Below, one piece after another: positions 1 through 7,848 of a stretch of DNA of 10,925 nucleotides. Origin of the DNA: Glomus cerebriforme. Its lineage: Eukaryota; Glomeromycota; Glomeromycetes; Glomerales; Glomeraceae. The position numbers and the translations under genes were made by a program. Under the pieces are notes generated by a model, which had not been told where the DNA came from, did no database searches, and saw nothing but the letters and a program-made list of their open reading frames with translations. Positions within the stretch are counted from its first letter, which is position 1. Each line of letters begins with the position of its first letter. The stretch covers positions 48,513 to 59,437 of the forward strand of contig QKYT01000704.1 of assembly GCA_003550305.1 (NCBI GenBank). Reading direction: 5' to 3'.

Positions 1-258
1 TTTCTGTTTTTAGCTTTTTCCTCATTTCTTCTATCAAATTTTCATTCTCAATGATTTCATTAGCCTTCATCAAATAGTTTTAGTTGTTGACTTCTTCTTG
101 TTACATGGATTTTATATTTGTATTATTCTCAGATTCTTTTTGTCTTTACTGTTTAAAATGTCTAATATAGTCACTGCACCTTTTATTTTTTCTGCTTTAT
201 CCAAATTTTCTGTTAATAAAATTACTTCTTTTCTTATTATGACGACTAAACATTGCAT
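1..258 (-). pseudogene. Possible LINE-type endonuclease (EEP) relic, runs off left edge
   Basis: Seen: on the minus strand an open frame starts with ATG at 258 and runs 48 codons to a TAA at 114-112. Its last residues, LRIIQI, would be followed in the same frame past the stop by NPCNKKKSTTKTI. A second frame resumes with ATG at 70 and reads off the window edge as MKANEIIENENLIEEMRKK, a charged helical stretch. Family knowledge: a hydrophobic strand of the type LRIIQVYNPC is typical of the endonuclease/exonuclease/phosphatase domain of non-LTR retrotransposons in these fungi, just before the GDFN motif. That motif would lie outside the window. Inference: a decayed LINE ORF2 fragment. The nuclease catalytic residues are not visible, so the identification is tentative. 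A coiled-coil protein relic is the main alternative. Confidence 0.35.
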
Positions 259-275
259 AATCCTTTAAACTTTAA

Positions 276-298
276 ATATATATATATATATATATATT
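276..298. repeat. (TA)n microsatellite
   Basis: An almost uninterrupted run of alternating T and A, ending before TTGC. It is a simple sequence repeat that is likely to vary in length between isolates. A shorter TA run lies at about 823-836 inside the left arm of the element. Confidence 0.9.
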
Positions 299-404
299 GC
301 TATATCCATTGTTTATCTTCTTTTTAGGAAAAGCAGGTTTCATGTTTTAGTGTTTTACAGTCATTCTTTTGGTGTTTCAACTGGTTACTTGTATTACTTT
401 AGGC

Positions 405-436
405 NGTTTNTTAATAGATGGTATNTTTAGAGTCAN
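405..436. other. Ambiguous bases (N) at 405, 410, 425 and 436
   Basis: Four isolated N characters within 32 bases mark low-quality consensus sequence just outside the left arm of the large inverted-repeat element. Any target-site duplication in this flank cannot be judged reliably. Confidence 0.95.
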
Positions 437-471
437 TGAATTTTTTGAAAATGAAATAAATGAAGAGGGAA

Positions 472-1079
472 TTCTAATCTAAACCAAACCGCAGATAGGA
501 GAGATACTCAACTATCTAACCGGTCTTTCCTTGCCTGATACGAAGAAGACTTCTATATACAGTATAAGGAAGAGAAAAGGAAGTTTAAAGGAATTTAAAA
601 AAAAAATCAAACCAGCTAGATAGGAAACTACCTGCTGGACCTTCCTTGCCTGATACGAGGAAGACCTCTATATACAGTATAAGGAAAGATAAAAGAAGGA
701 GTTTAAAGGAATAGTTTATTTTTAAGAGGTTTTAGAGAAAAAATGAAATTATAGAGAGAAAAGAGTAAAGGGAAAATTCAATGAATCTAGTTTTTAAATT
801 TAGAGATTAAAAAATGGTAGGTATATATATATATATTTTTTATTATTTTTTACCTTTTGTAAAATTTACAAATGATGTGTCAAGACAATTAATTATGTAT
901 TTTTATTATTAATTATGCAATGTACTACTTAATTTAGATTATTTGTTCATTTTTTATTGCCAAATTTATAATCGTGGGCTAATGGGCTAGCCAAGTAAAG
1001 TATATTGGTACATATGAGACATATGAGCGTTGTGTATTAGTATATAATTATGTAATATTAGAAGATACTAGATTTTATG
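472..1079 (+). repeat. Left inverted arm of the 5-kb element
   Basis: It pairs in inverted orientation with 5051-5541. Matching landmarks, in order, are the CCAAACCGCAGATAGGA end, two TTCCTTGCCTGATACGA blocks, two CTATATACAGTATAAGGAA blocks, ACCTTTTGTAAAATTTACAAA, GCCAAGTAAAGTATA and AATTATGTAATATTAGAAG. This arm has about 70 extra bases around 780-845 and about 44 extra around 950-995 relative to the other arm, so the copies have diverged by indels. Weaker matches (TAATGAAATTTTATT at about 1121, TACCATTGAT at about 1142) suggest the arm may extend to roughly 1152. Confidence 0.85.
484..711 (+). repeat. Tandem pair of ~120-bp hairpin-bearing units in left arm
   Basis: Two direct copies start at about 484 (CCAAACCGCAGATAGGA) and about 607 (TCAAACCAGCTAGATAGGA). 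Both run through TTCCTTGCCTGATACGA and TATATACAGTATAAGGAA to GTTTAAAGGAAT. Each copy begins with a short stem: AGATAG 493-498 with CTATCT 512-517, and CCAGC 612-616 with GCTGG 634-638. The second copy also has CTTCCT 641-646 pairing with AGGAAG 658-663. Such subterminal repeats are plausible transposase-binding sites, but that role is an inference. Confidence 0.75.
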
Positions 1080-1620
1080 AATCACATGTCATGCGAAATA
1101 TCAGAACCAGTCATAACAGATAATGAAATTTTATTAAGAGAGTACCATTGATCATGTGAATACAAGTTTATATTACTACACATTTTTTTTAAAGTCATTT
1201 AAATATTGGTCCCTATTTATTTTAGAATTTAAAATAACTATTTGACATTTTTATTCAAAAATCTATGTTCTTTTAAGAAATTTATGAATATTTTGCATAA
1301 TATTTTCATATTTATAAAAAAAAATAAATAAAAAAAAATAATTTACCGATTACAAAATCTTTCTAACTATAAAAGTCAAAATCCTGTTTGATAATAAAAA
1401 AAGGATTAGATGATTATAAGTGATGCTTACATATTTATGAAGCAATTTATATAGATAATATAAATCATCCTTTAGTAATGATATAGAAGCATAATGTAAC
1501 TTAGCTATTTGCTTTCATTAATAAGTTTAAGTTATTAACAAGTGTGACAATTTTATTAACACTTCTCAAAAAATATAATCAAAGAAAAAATGATTGTTTT
1601 TTGAAAAATAAGTAGAATAG
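1080..1620. other. AT-rich interval without recognisable gene
   Basis: This lies between the left arm and the first readable transposase residues. I see no open frame of useful length and no transposase DDE motif on either strand. If the element once had a complete transposase, its catalytic core should have been here, so that part has been deleted or has decayed beyond recognition. Confidence 0.5.
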
Positions 1621-2480
1621 AAAAATATGACATATATTTTACAAATGCAAATATTTCTGCTAACAAATAAGCCAAATTCAACGCCTCACTTTGTGATTTT
1701 TTTACATGATGGAAGTTATATTTGCACTTGCTTGATGATTTTTAACCGGTGATTAGTGTGCAGACATTTTTTCCAGGTTATGAATTATGATTCATAGCCA
1801 ACAAGCAAAATTTAGTATCTCTCTAATTAAAAGACGATGGTTTAAACTTTGAAGTTACAAATAATCATGAAATCAATCATCATGAAATCAATCACAATGA
1901 TTTTAATTCACAAGAACAAGCATTTATGGATATAAATGGAGAACTTTCTTTAATGCATTCATTAACGATATTAAAGCACACTTCGAGAAGACTTAAATGA
2001 TATCACAAATGATATTAACATGAAAATTGAAACGCGTCATTTGTATGGTAATTTATTCGGAATTGGGCGTAAAATCGCCCAAATTGCTACTGAAAAACGC
2101 CGATTTGATATTTTAGAAATTCTTAACCAAGTTCTGGAAGAATTATGTGATGATACAAATGAAATTATTAATGAATCAAATAAAGTTCTCAATCCTCATA
2201 TAGTTAAATCAAAAGGAAGACCACGAAATACCCGATTTAAAAGTTCTGTAGAAACACACAAATATTCTAACAAAAATGGAGATTCAATTATTTCCATTCA
2301 AGATAATGATGGACAAAGTAGTTCACAAATAATAGCAGATCGAAAATATGTAGTAATTGTAACATAACTAACCATAACGTTCGATGATGCACAGCACCGT
2401 GTAAATCATGTAAAAAGAATGGTCATACTTATATAAATTGCAAAGGAAAAAATGTAGCAAAAAGTGATACTTCTAATTAG
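1621..2480 (+). pseudogene. Degraded MULE transposase, C-terminal part (SWIM finger to zinc knuckle)
   Basis: Seen: from 1621 the frame reads into HDGSYICTCLMIFNR, then a TGA at 1750, then LVCRHFFQVMNYDS. This is a SWIM-type zinc finger, C-x-C-x9-C-x-H, with ligands at 1723, 1729, 1759 and 1765. The reading shifts frame near 1795 to AKFSISLIKRRWF (1808-1843), near 1845 to an Asn/His-rich linker, and near 1990 to a segment open to 2367 containing LYGNLFGIGRKIAQIATEK and then the basic KSKGRPRNTRFKSSVE. In a further frame, 2400-2441 encodes CKSCKKNGHTYINC, a canonical C-x2-C-x4-H-x4-C knuckle, and ends at TAG 2478-2480. Family knowledge: SWIM finger, GRP-basic segment and terminal CCHC knuckle is the tail of MULE/FAR1-type transposases. 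The N-terminal DNA-binding and DDE regions are absent. At least three frameshifts and one nonsense codon make it inactive. Confidence 0.8.
1866..1895 (+). repeat. 15-bp tandem duplication in transposase linker
   Basis: CATGAAATCAATCAT is followed at once by CATGAAATCAATCAC. In the local transposase frame this encodes the pentapeptide HEINH twice. It is a small in-frame duplication in a low-complexity linker between the SWIM region and the C-terminal segment. Confidence 0.8.
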
Positions 2481-2513
2481 AATTACTTTGAATTACTTTA
2501 TCATGATATATTC

Positions 2514-2519
2514 AATAAA
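2514..2519 (+). terminator. Possible poly(A) signal of the transposase
   Basis: AATAAA lies 34 bases after the last stop of the transposase relic (2478-2480). The spacing suits a fungal 3' end. In DNA this AT-rich the hexamer also occurs by chance, so support is weak. Confidence 0.3.
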
Positions 2520-2638
2520 AATGCGTTAAATTCTTGAAAAACTTATTTATTGTGCCAAGTGTAATGTTCTTAATCTAAGAATCTTATGAATTGGATAAAA
2601 TCTTAACTATTCGATCCGATCCGAAGAATGAAATCAAA

Positions 2639-2895
2639 GTCTGTCCAAAAAGAAAAAAAACATATTAGTGGCGCTCCTAAATCAAAAAAAAAAAAAGACA
2701 AAAAAAAATCCACACTACTTCTCACTTACGAATTTCAGAGCCCAAACCGAAATTATCTATTATACAATAACAAGATCCAAGCAGTTCCTAAAAGGAAAGA
2801 AAAAGGAACATTAGTAAAGTTCCTAGATAATAAAAACAAAAAAAATTACACATACTCCCTCTTACTACTTACGATTTCGAAGTCCAAGTCGAAAT
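2639..2895 (+). repeat. Divergent tandem repeat, two units of ~115 bp at 142-bp spacing
   Basis: Unit 1 (about 2639-2753) and unit 2 (about 2781-2895) share the same order of blocks. These are a GT-C-GTCC/GTTCC start, an AAAAAGRAARR run, CATTAGT, a CTCCTARAT/TTCCTAGAT block, poly-A, CACAYAC, CTTACGAWTTC, then AGTCCAARYCGAAAT. A third start may be present at about 2907. The offset of 142 is not a multiple of three, which argues against the lysine-rich reading frame over this stretch being a real gene. I cannot name the repeat. Short GATCC and GAAG repeats precede it at 2611-2628. Confidence 0.55.
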
Positions 2896-2980
2896 CTAAG
2901 AAGAAAAGTAGTCCTAATAAAAAGACGAATGTTTTCGTCGATCATGTTTTAATGCAAGTAGTACTATTATGGTGTCCAAA

Positions 2981-2999
2981 TGGTTAATTTTATTAACCA
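2981..2999. repeat. Perfect 8-bp stem, 3-base loop inverted repeat
   Basis: TGGTTAAT, TTT, ATTAACCA forms a perfect small hairpin just downstream of the tandem repeat. A second small stem, CCAC-TCCG-GTGG, lies at 3021-3032. Role unknown; either could be the remnant of a small element end. Confidence 0.4.
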
Positions 3000-3032
3000 A
3001 TAAAATCCGGGGATTATTTACCACTCCGGTGG

Positions 3033-3643
3033 CAACTAGATAATTCCATAAAAATTACGTAAAATTTATTAATAAAAACTGAAACTTTATCATTTAAATC
3101 TTTCCCGTTAAAAAAAGAAAAAAAGAATATATGGATATATGAAATTTAACATTTTAACCGATTTTTTGTTTTGATATTATTTCCATAAAGGCATATACGG
3201 TCATTCATTTTCGACATCATTTGTTTTTTGCTCATATTCAATCCATTCTCGTTTTTCATTTTTTCATTTTTATTTTTATTTAATTTTAATTATTTTTTTG
3301 CAAATTCAGAATTTTTAAAAATTTTGTTGATTCACAAATTAGCGTAACTTTCGAAATCGGAAAGATTTACATAGGACATTAAATACAATATGAGTTTCTT
3401 AGAAAGAAAAATACGTTTTTTTTTAAGTTTTTTAATTTTACTTGTGAAAATCAATTTTACGTATTTTCACCAAGAAAATTGAATGGTTAAATAGTCTATA
3501 ATTGAAAGTTTGAATTTATTACGTAACTTGTAGCATCAAAATTGTAATACAATTGTAAATCTTAATTTAAAAAGGTATACAAGCTTCATTTTTTAAACCA
3601 TTTCTCTTTATATTCTTTATATTCTTTAATTCTTTTTAAAAAA
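3033..3643 (+). promoter_or_regulatory. Upstream region of the F-box gene, T-rich leader
   Basis: No gene is seen here. The last 45 bases before the ATG are pyrimidine-rich with a short direct repeat, TATATTCTT twice at about 3609-3627, then AATTCTTTTT and an A-run that reaches ATG at 3644. Such a leader is plausible for transcription starts in these fungi. No clear TATA box can be separated from the general AT-richness, so the promoter call is an inference from position. Confidence 0.3.
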
Positions 3644-4906
3644 ATGGCTCAACTTCCCGTTGATTGTTTAAACGAGATTTTAGAATATTTAGAAGATGAT
3701 AAGACTACTTTACAATCATGTTTATTAGTTAATCATCTTTGGTGTGAGATTTCATTTAGAATATTTTGGAGAAACGGTTTTAAATTTAGAATTTCAAATT
3801 TTCGTACCTTAATTGTTTGTCTTCCAAACGAGTCAAAGGAAATTTTACATAAGAATGAGATTATTATTTCAACTCCAACTTCAAAGTCACCAATGTTTAA
3901 TTATGCATCATTTTGTAGAGTTCTATCACTTAACCGAGTTTATTACAAACTTGAGCAGCTTCTTAAAAATCAACAAACTATTTCGTTCCAAAATTTAAGT
4001 AATAATACGAATATAGTTACACAAGAAGTATTTAAACTCTATTTCAGTCAAATTGGTTCTTTAAAAACATTATACTCAAGTAATCATATGAATATACCTT
4101 TTGATTTTTAACCTGGAGCAAAAAATTGTTTAAAAAATCTCTCAGAATTAATTTGTGGTTCAAACATTTCATCAAAATTTTTTATCAACTATCTCAAATA
4201 TGTCACAATATATTATCATTATCTATTGAACGAGTTGTTTCAAAAGGGTTGATAAACTTAATCTCTTCTCAAAAAAATTTAAAACGTTTGAGTATGATTA
4301 ATATTTCAAAAAGAAATTTGAATTATATAATTCCTTCGTTAACAAATCTTGATAATTTAAGTAAATTATATATTTTTAAAATAAGTCAAATGGAATTTAT
4401 CACTAAATTTATAAATTTACAAGAACTTGAAATAGTTTTTATCGGAAAAAGATTTTGAAAATTTTGAAAGATTACAACATACCATTTTTCCATTATTACA
4501 AATTTTAATTATAAAAAATTATCTTCAAAATTATGAATTATTAACAAAATTCCTTGAAAATAACGGAAAAAATTTAAGAGAATTATTTGTAAATTGTTAT
4601 GTTAATTATAGTGATAATACATTAAATTTAGCTATAGCTGTATTTTGTCCAAATCTTAGAAAATTATCTGTTGGTTTTAAAAATGGTGAATTAGAAACAT
4701 TGAAAATAGTTTTTAATAGTTGTCATTATTTAGAAAGTATTAAAATTTGGTGTGGTGGTGAATTTTTGAGTGATAAAGAGGCTTTGGAGGCATGTGTAAA
4801 TTATTCACAAAAAAATTTTTATGAAATAATATTATTTTATCAACATTATGAACAATCAGAATTACTTCCAGAAGAACTAGAGTCTTTTTTTATAAGATGG
4901 ATTTAA
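3644..4906 (+). pseudogene. F-box protein gene, Rhizophagus-type, with one stop and two frameshifts
   Basis: Seen: the ATG at 3644 follows an A-run. Residues 4 to about 45 (LPVDCLNEILEYLEDD through WCEISFRIFWRN) are an F-box. The rest reads as leucine-rich text such as NLSELICGSNISSKFF, LISSQKNLKRLSM and LTNLDNLSKLYIF, with NGKNLREL, CPNLRKLSV and SCHYLESIKIW further on. Three lesions interrupt it: TAA at 4109-4111 directly before PGAKNCLKNL; loss of one T in the T-run 4178-4183; and gain of one A near 4446-4450, which returns the reading to the original frame as far as TAA 4904-4906. Without lesions it would be about 420 residues. Family knowledge: F-box proteins recruit substrates to SCF ubiquitin ligases through Skp1, and this family is highly expanded in Rhizophagus, usually with a longer C-terminus. 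Here the tail is missing and possible remnants (SFPSVNDDRL, frame starting 4912) end near the right arm. It sits inside the mobile element. Confidence 0.85.
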
Positions 4907-5020
4907 TTATCAGTTTTCCTTCGGTTAATGATGATAGATTGGTACAAATTATATCAATGGTAGTACATTCAGCATTTTTACTGTATGTAATAGATTCATA
5001 TGTTTGACTTATAAAATATC

Positions 5021-5026
5021 AATAAA
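5021..5026 (+). terminator. Possible poly(A) signal after the F-box gene
   Basis: AATAAA lies 114 bases after the F-box stop and close to the inner edge of the right arm. Transcripts of the F-box gene could end here, but chance occurrence is common in such DNA. Confidence 0.25.
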
Positions 5027-5050
5027 ATTTCATTAGTTATAAAATTATAT

Positions 5051-5541
5051 AATAAATCTAGTGACTTCTAATATTACATAATTACAGTATATATAATACG
5101 CGTATTATGACTCATATGTACCATTATACTTTACTTGGCAAATAAATCTAAATTAATTAGTACACTGCATAATCAATAATAAAAATACATAATAAGTTCT
5201 CATGACACATCCTTTGTAAATTTTACAAAAGGTAAAAATTTTCCCTTTAAACTCTTTTCTCTCTATAATTTTATTTTCTCTCTATAATCCTTAAAAATAA
5301 ACTACTCCTTTAAACTCCTTCTTTTAACTTTCCTTATACTGTATATAGAGGTCTTCCTCGTATCAGGCAAGGAAGGTCCAGCAGGTAGTATTTCCTATCT
5401 AGCTGGTTTGTTTTTTTTTAAATTCCTTTAAACTTCCTCTTCTCTTCCTTATACTGTATATGAAGTCTTCTTCATATCAGGCAAGGAAAGACCGGTCAGA
5501 TAGTTGAGTATTTCCTATCTGCGGTTTGGTTTAGATTAGAA
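5051..5541 (-). repeat. Right inverted arm of the 5-kb element
   Basis: This is the inverted counterpart of 472-1079, ending in GGTTTGGTTTAGATTAGAA at 5541. It contains the same paired ~120-bp units in mirror order (about 5299-5405 and 5416-5537). Stems here are better preserved than in the left arm: CAGATAG 5497-5503 pairs with CTATCTG 5515-5521, flanked by CCG 5492-5494 and CGG 5522-5524, and CCAGC 5378-5382 pairs with GCTGG 5402-5406. Weaker inverted similarity to the left arm may continue inward to about 4950. Confidence 0.85.
5093..5108. repeat. Perfect 16-bp palindrome with ACGCGT core
   Basis: ATAATACGCGTATTAT is perfectly self-complementary and lies near the inner end of the right arm. 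The left arm lacks it: there the same place holds a duplicated ACATATGAG (1010-1027). ACGCGT is the core of the yeast MBF (MCB) site, but a regulatory role here is speculation. Confidence 0.6.
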
Positions 5542-5602
5542 GTTCTTTTACTTTCATCCCTAGTATTTTATCATAACATGGAGGTAGTACTCTAGTACCG
5601 TA

Positions 5603-5634
5603 ATGATATGTAAAGAAAATGATATGTAAAGAGA
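5603..5634 (+). repeat. 16-bp tandem duplication
   Basis: ATGATATGTAAAGAAA is followed at once by ATGATATGTAAAGAGA. It lies 62 bases outside the right end of the mobile element and overlaps the start of the coding-like relic at 5619. Confidence 0.8.
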
Positions 5635-5873
5635 ACAAAAGAACAGCAAAAGGAAGTCAATCAAAACGATATACAGATCTAGAAGATAAGTTACGAAGTT
5701 TTGTCTATATTTCCAGTGAGAAAGAGACTAAAGATATAAAAAAAAGAAATTGAAATAAATTGAACATAAAATATGGAGAAGAAGCAGCAACCAACCTAAA
5801 AGAATTTAATGATAACGAAAGAACCACAATAACAGAAGAATGATGCAAAATAAATGAGAAAACAAAAAATTAA
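5619..5873 (+). pseudogene. Unidentified protein relic with two in-frame TGA codons
   Basis: Seen: one frame runs from ATG 5619 to TAA 5871-5873, 84 codons long, broken only by TGA at 5751 and TGA at 5841. It reads SKRYTDLEDKLRSFVYISSE, then KYGEEAATNLKEFNDNE and TTITEE-stop-CKINEKTKN. The composition is charged and protein-like, unusual for random sequence at this AT content. Both stops are TGA, so single TGG-to-TGA (Trp) changes could explain them. I do not recognise the family. The ITEE-W-like motif recalls linker text between endonuclease and reverse transcriptase of LINEs, but that is a guess. It may continue with shifts into 6030-6330. Confidence 0.3.
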
Positions 5874-7116
5874 CATGTTTCCTTAAAGACGAAATAAAAA
5901 ATGGAGTTTCATGGATTAAGGATAGAGAAAAACAAAATAGTAATAAAATAATTCAAAACAGAAATTAAGACAAAATTATAATGAAAAGAGGGAATAATAG
6001 AGTGAAAAAAGAATCAGAAGAATTATTCACAATGACCAATTTGTTTGCTGTTGTAATCTCAAGACAATTGCTATGGATTTTCCATCAAACACATCGATAT
6101 TATATATTGGAGATCATGTAACGTACGACTTCAACTAATAACGGACAATTCTAATTGGAAAATTATTTATTAATGTGTATATTAGTCACTAGGAAATGCC
6201 AGAAAGGAAGATATTATACAGAAGGAATGTATATTTGTGGGGGAGAACAAAATACTGTAAAAGCACATGTAGATGATATAATGACTGAAATTTGGCATTA
6301 ATAGAAAATATTGTTGAAGATGCATGAAAATAAGATTAAAAACAACAACAAAAGAAGAATAATAGAGAACATTAAATAATGTTGTCTGGGAATGCTAATC
6401 GTGTAGGATAAATTAATAAGCAATATATGAATAAAAATAAATAAAATTAATGATTTATTTAGAATAGATTAAAATATAGGAAAATATATAACTAGAAATA
6501 GATTTAATACTGATATTACTAAAGATTATAAAATTTTATTTGAATTTTTAAATAATTAATAAAGATTTAATTCACTCCAAATATTTAATTTATTATAAAT
6601 CTTGACATATACATTTATTTTTAAATATGTGTATTCATTTAGGAAATTAATTATTAAATATTATACAAATCATTTGGGTAATAGTAATGTTGACGTAACC
6701 TTCACTAGATTGAATGAATGTAATAAACTATAATAGCAATACTATATTCAAGGAAAAATGCTTTACAAATGACAAAAAAAAATGCCTTTCAATTATCAAA
6801 GATATAATATATTTGACTATTGGCAATAAAAGTACTGATATATCAATACACAAGAGACTTTTATATCTTTTTATTTTCATTATTTTAATTTATCAAAATT
6901 GAGAACTAATTCAATTAATTTTGAAAGTACTCAGCTTAAATATGGATTAGCTCCAATAATAATTATTTATGAGGTACACCGATTTTTTTTAGATAAACAA
7001 TATTACAAAATTACAACAATTGAATAATAAATAATATAGATGATCATACAAAGATGCATTTAATTTTAATTTATTTCTTAAAGCATCAGAGTGAGTTCAT
7101 TATTTTTTTAATATAA
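5874..7116. other. AT-rich interval, possible further coding remnants at 6030-6330
   Basis: Around 6028-6120 one plus-strand frame reads NDQFVCCCNLKTIAMDFPSN followed by TSILYIGDHVTYDFN before two stops, and continues with several stops to about 6280 (RKILYRRNVYLWGRTKYC). This looks like decayed coding sequence of unknown family. From 6420 to 7110 I see only AT-rich sequence with no RNA gene, repeat or convincing frame. A short open frame at 6714-6902 is low-complexity and unsupported. Confidence 0.3.
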
Positions 7117-7326
7117 TCCAAATATTTTACACTTAAGGCAAATCATAATAATCCTATTACTAGAAAAGAGTGGTTTTTTATTTGTGATTAATTTTGGAAA
7201 CATCACCAAAAACGTGTGATACAATTATCTCGTCATCAATTTGTAGAACTTTTCAATATGTACGTACGAAATTCGGTGACATTTAGCAATACAATATATA
7301 CTCCATATTGGAATATTAAAACTTAA
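7117..7326 (+). pseudogene. Unidentified coding-like stretch with one in-frame stop
   Basis: Seen: the frame is open from 7117 to TAA 7324-7326 except for TAA at 7189-7191. It reads NNPITRKEWFFICD, stop, then FWKHHQKRVIQLSRHQFVEL and FNMYVRNSVTFSN. Trp, His, Cys, Arg and Gln are used freely, which random AT-rich DNA rarely gives. No start codon lies upstream in frame and I cannot assign a family. It could be an exon or a decayed fragment of a transposon protein. Confidence 0.3.
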
Positions 7327-7848
7327 AGTGTATTTGTTCCGTTTTTCTTTAGCTGTTAGTTAAAATTAAATCAAAAATCAAAATTCCCGCTCCCGATCCA
7401 TTTCCCCTAAACAAAAACTTTTTGTAAAAATATATATCGTTTATAAACCCATAAATATAATAAATGAACAAAATGACTGTTTTTAAATGATTTAATAAGG
7501 ATGGTGAAGTTTTAGTAATAAAGTCGTGCCAAAATAGTGAAAATATCTTGATCACGTTTACTGTGCAATTATACTGTATCAAATATATTTGTTAACTTTT
7601 ATTATTATATAATAAATTAATTTTATTTAATTGAATATAAATAACTAAAAATACGTTTCAAATGTAATACACTATATTCAACTTCAAATTTCTGTCTTAC
7701 CTGAATAAGAAGGGTGTTGAAAAAATTTTCAAGTCAATTGAAAAAATGTTAACATTACATTATATAAACGATATAAACGGAGGATAATGCCATGAACATT
7801 TAAAGAACATTTACATAATAATTTATTTTTCAAGTGAAAATTTACTAT
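7327..7848. other. AT-rich interval, nothing recognised
   Basis: A minus-strand open frame at 7349-7582 is hydrophobic and low-complexity, and no motif supports it. A C-rich patch at 7383-7410 (CCCGCTCCCGATCCATTTCCCC) stands out from the surroundings without a known meaning. No tRNA, repeat or splice pattern was found. Confidence 0.4.

Larger units (their letters stand above)
472..5541. mobile_element. Candidate Pack-MULE-like element with long inverted arms, about 5.1 kb
   Basis: Seen: the sequence that begins TTCTAATCTAAACCAAACCG at 472 recurs in reverse complement and ends at 5541. The similarity continues inward for about 500-600 bases on both sides. Between the arms lie a degraded Mutator-like transposase (1621-2480) and a degraded F-box gene (3644-4906). 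Family knowledge: MULEs typically have inverted repeats of one to several hundred bases, and Pack-MULEs carry captured host gene fragments. Inference: one element that includes a host-type F-box gene. No target-site duplication is visible: the left flank ends GAAGAGGGAA and the right flank begins GTTCTTTTAC. The alternative is two independent copies of a repeat inserted in opposite orientation around older sequence. Confidence 0.6.

Noticed and set aside
2628..2987. Lysine-rich 119-residue open frame
   Set aside because: It is built from A-runs and overlaps the two-unit tandem repeat whose spacing (142) breaks frame between units; no domain or context supports a gene.
3813..3998. Open frame inside the F-box gene
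   Set aside because: It is a shifted-frame shadow of the F-box coding sequence.
462..5551. Target-site duplication of the 5-kb element
   Set aside because: The flanks GAAGAGGGAA and GTTCTTTTAC share no direct repeat; old age, N bases nearby or wrong end placement could hide one.
6714..6902. 62-residue open frame on the plus strand
   Set aside because: Low-complexity Ile/Lys/Asn composition, no motif, no leader or neighbour evidence.
7349..7582. 77-residue open frame on the minus strand
   Set aside because: Hydrophobic composition typical of AT-rich DNA, no recognisable domain; the C-rich patch alone gives the unusual GNGSGAG text.
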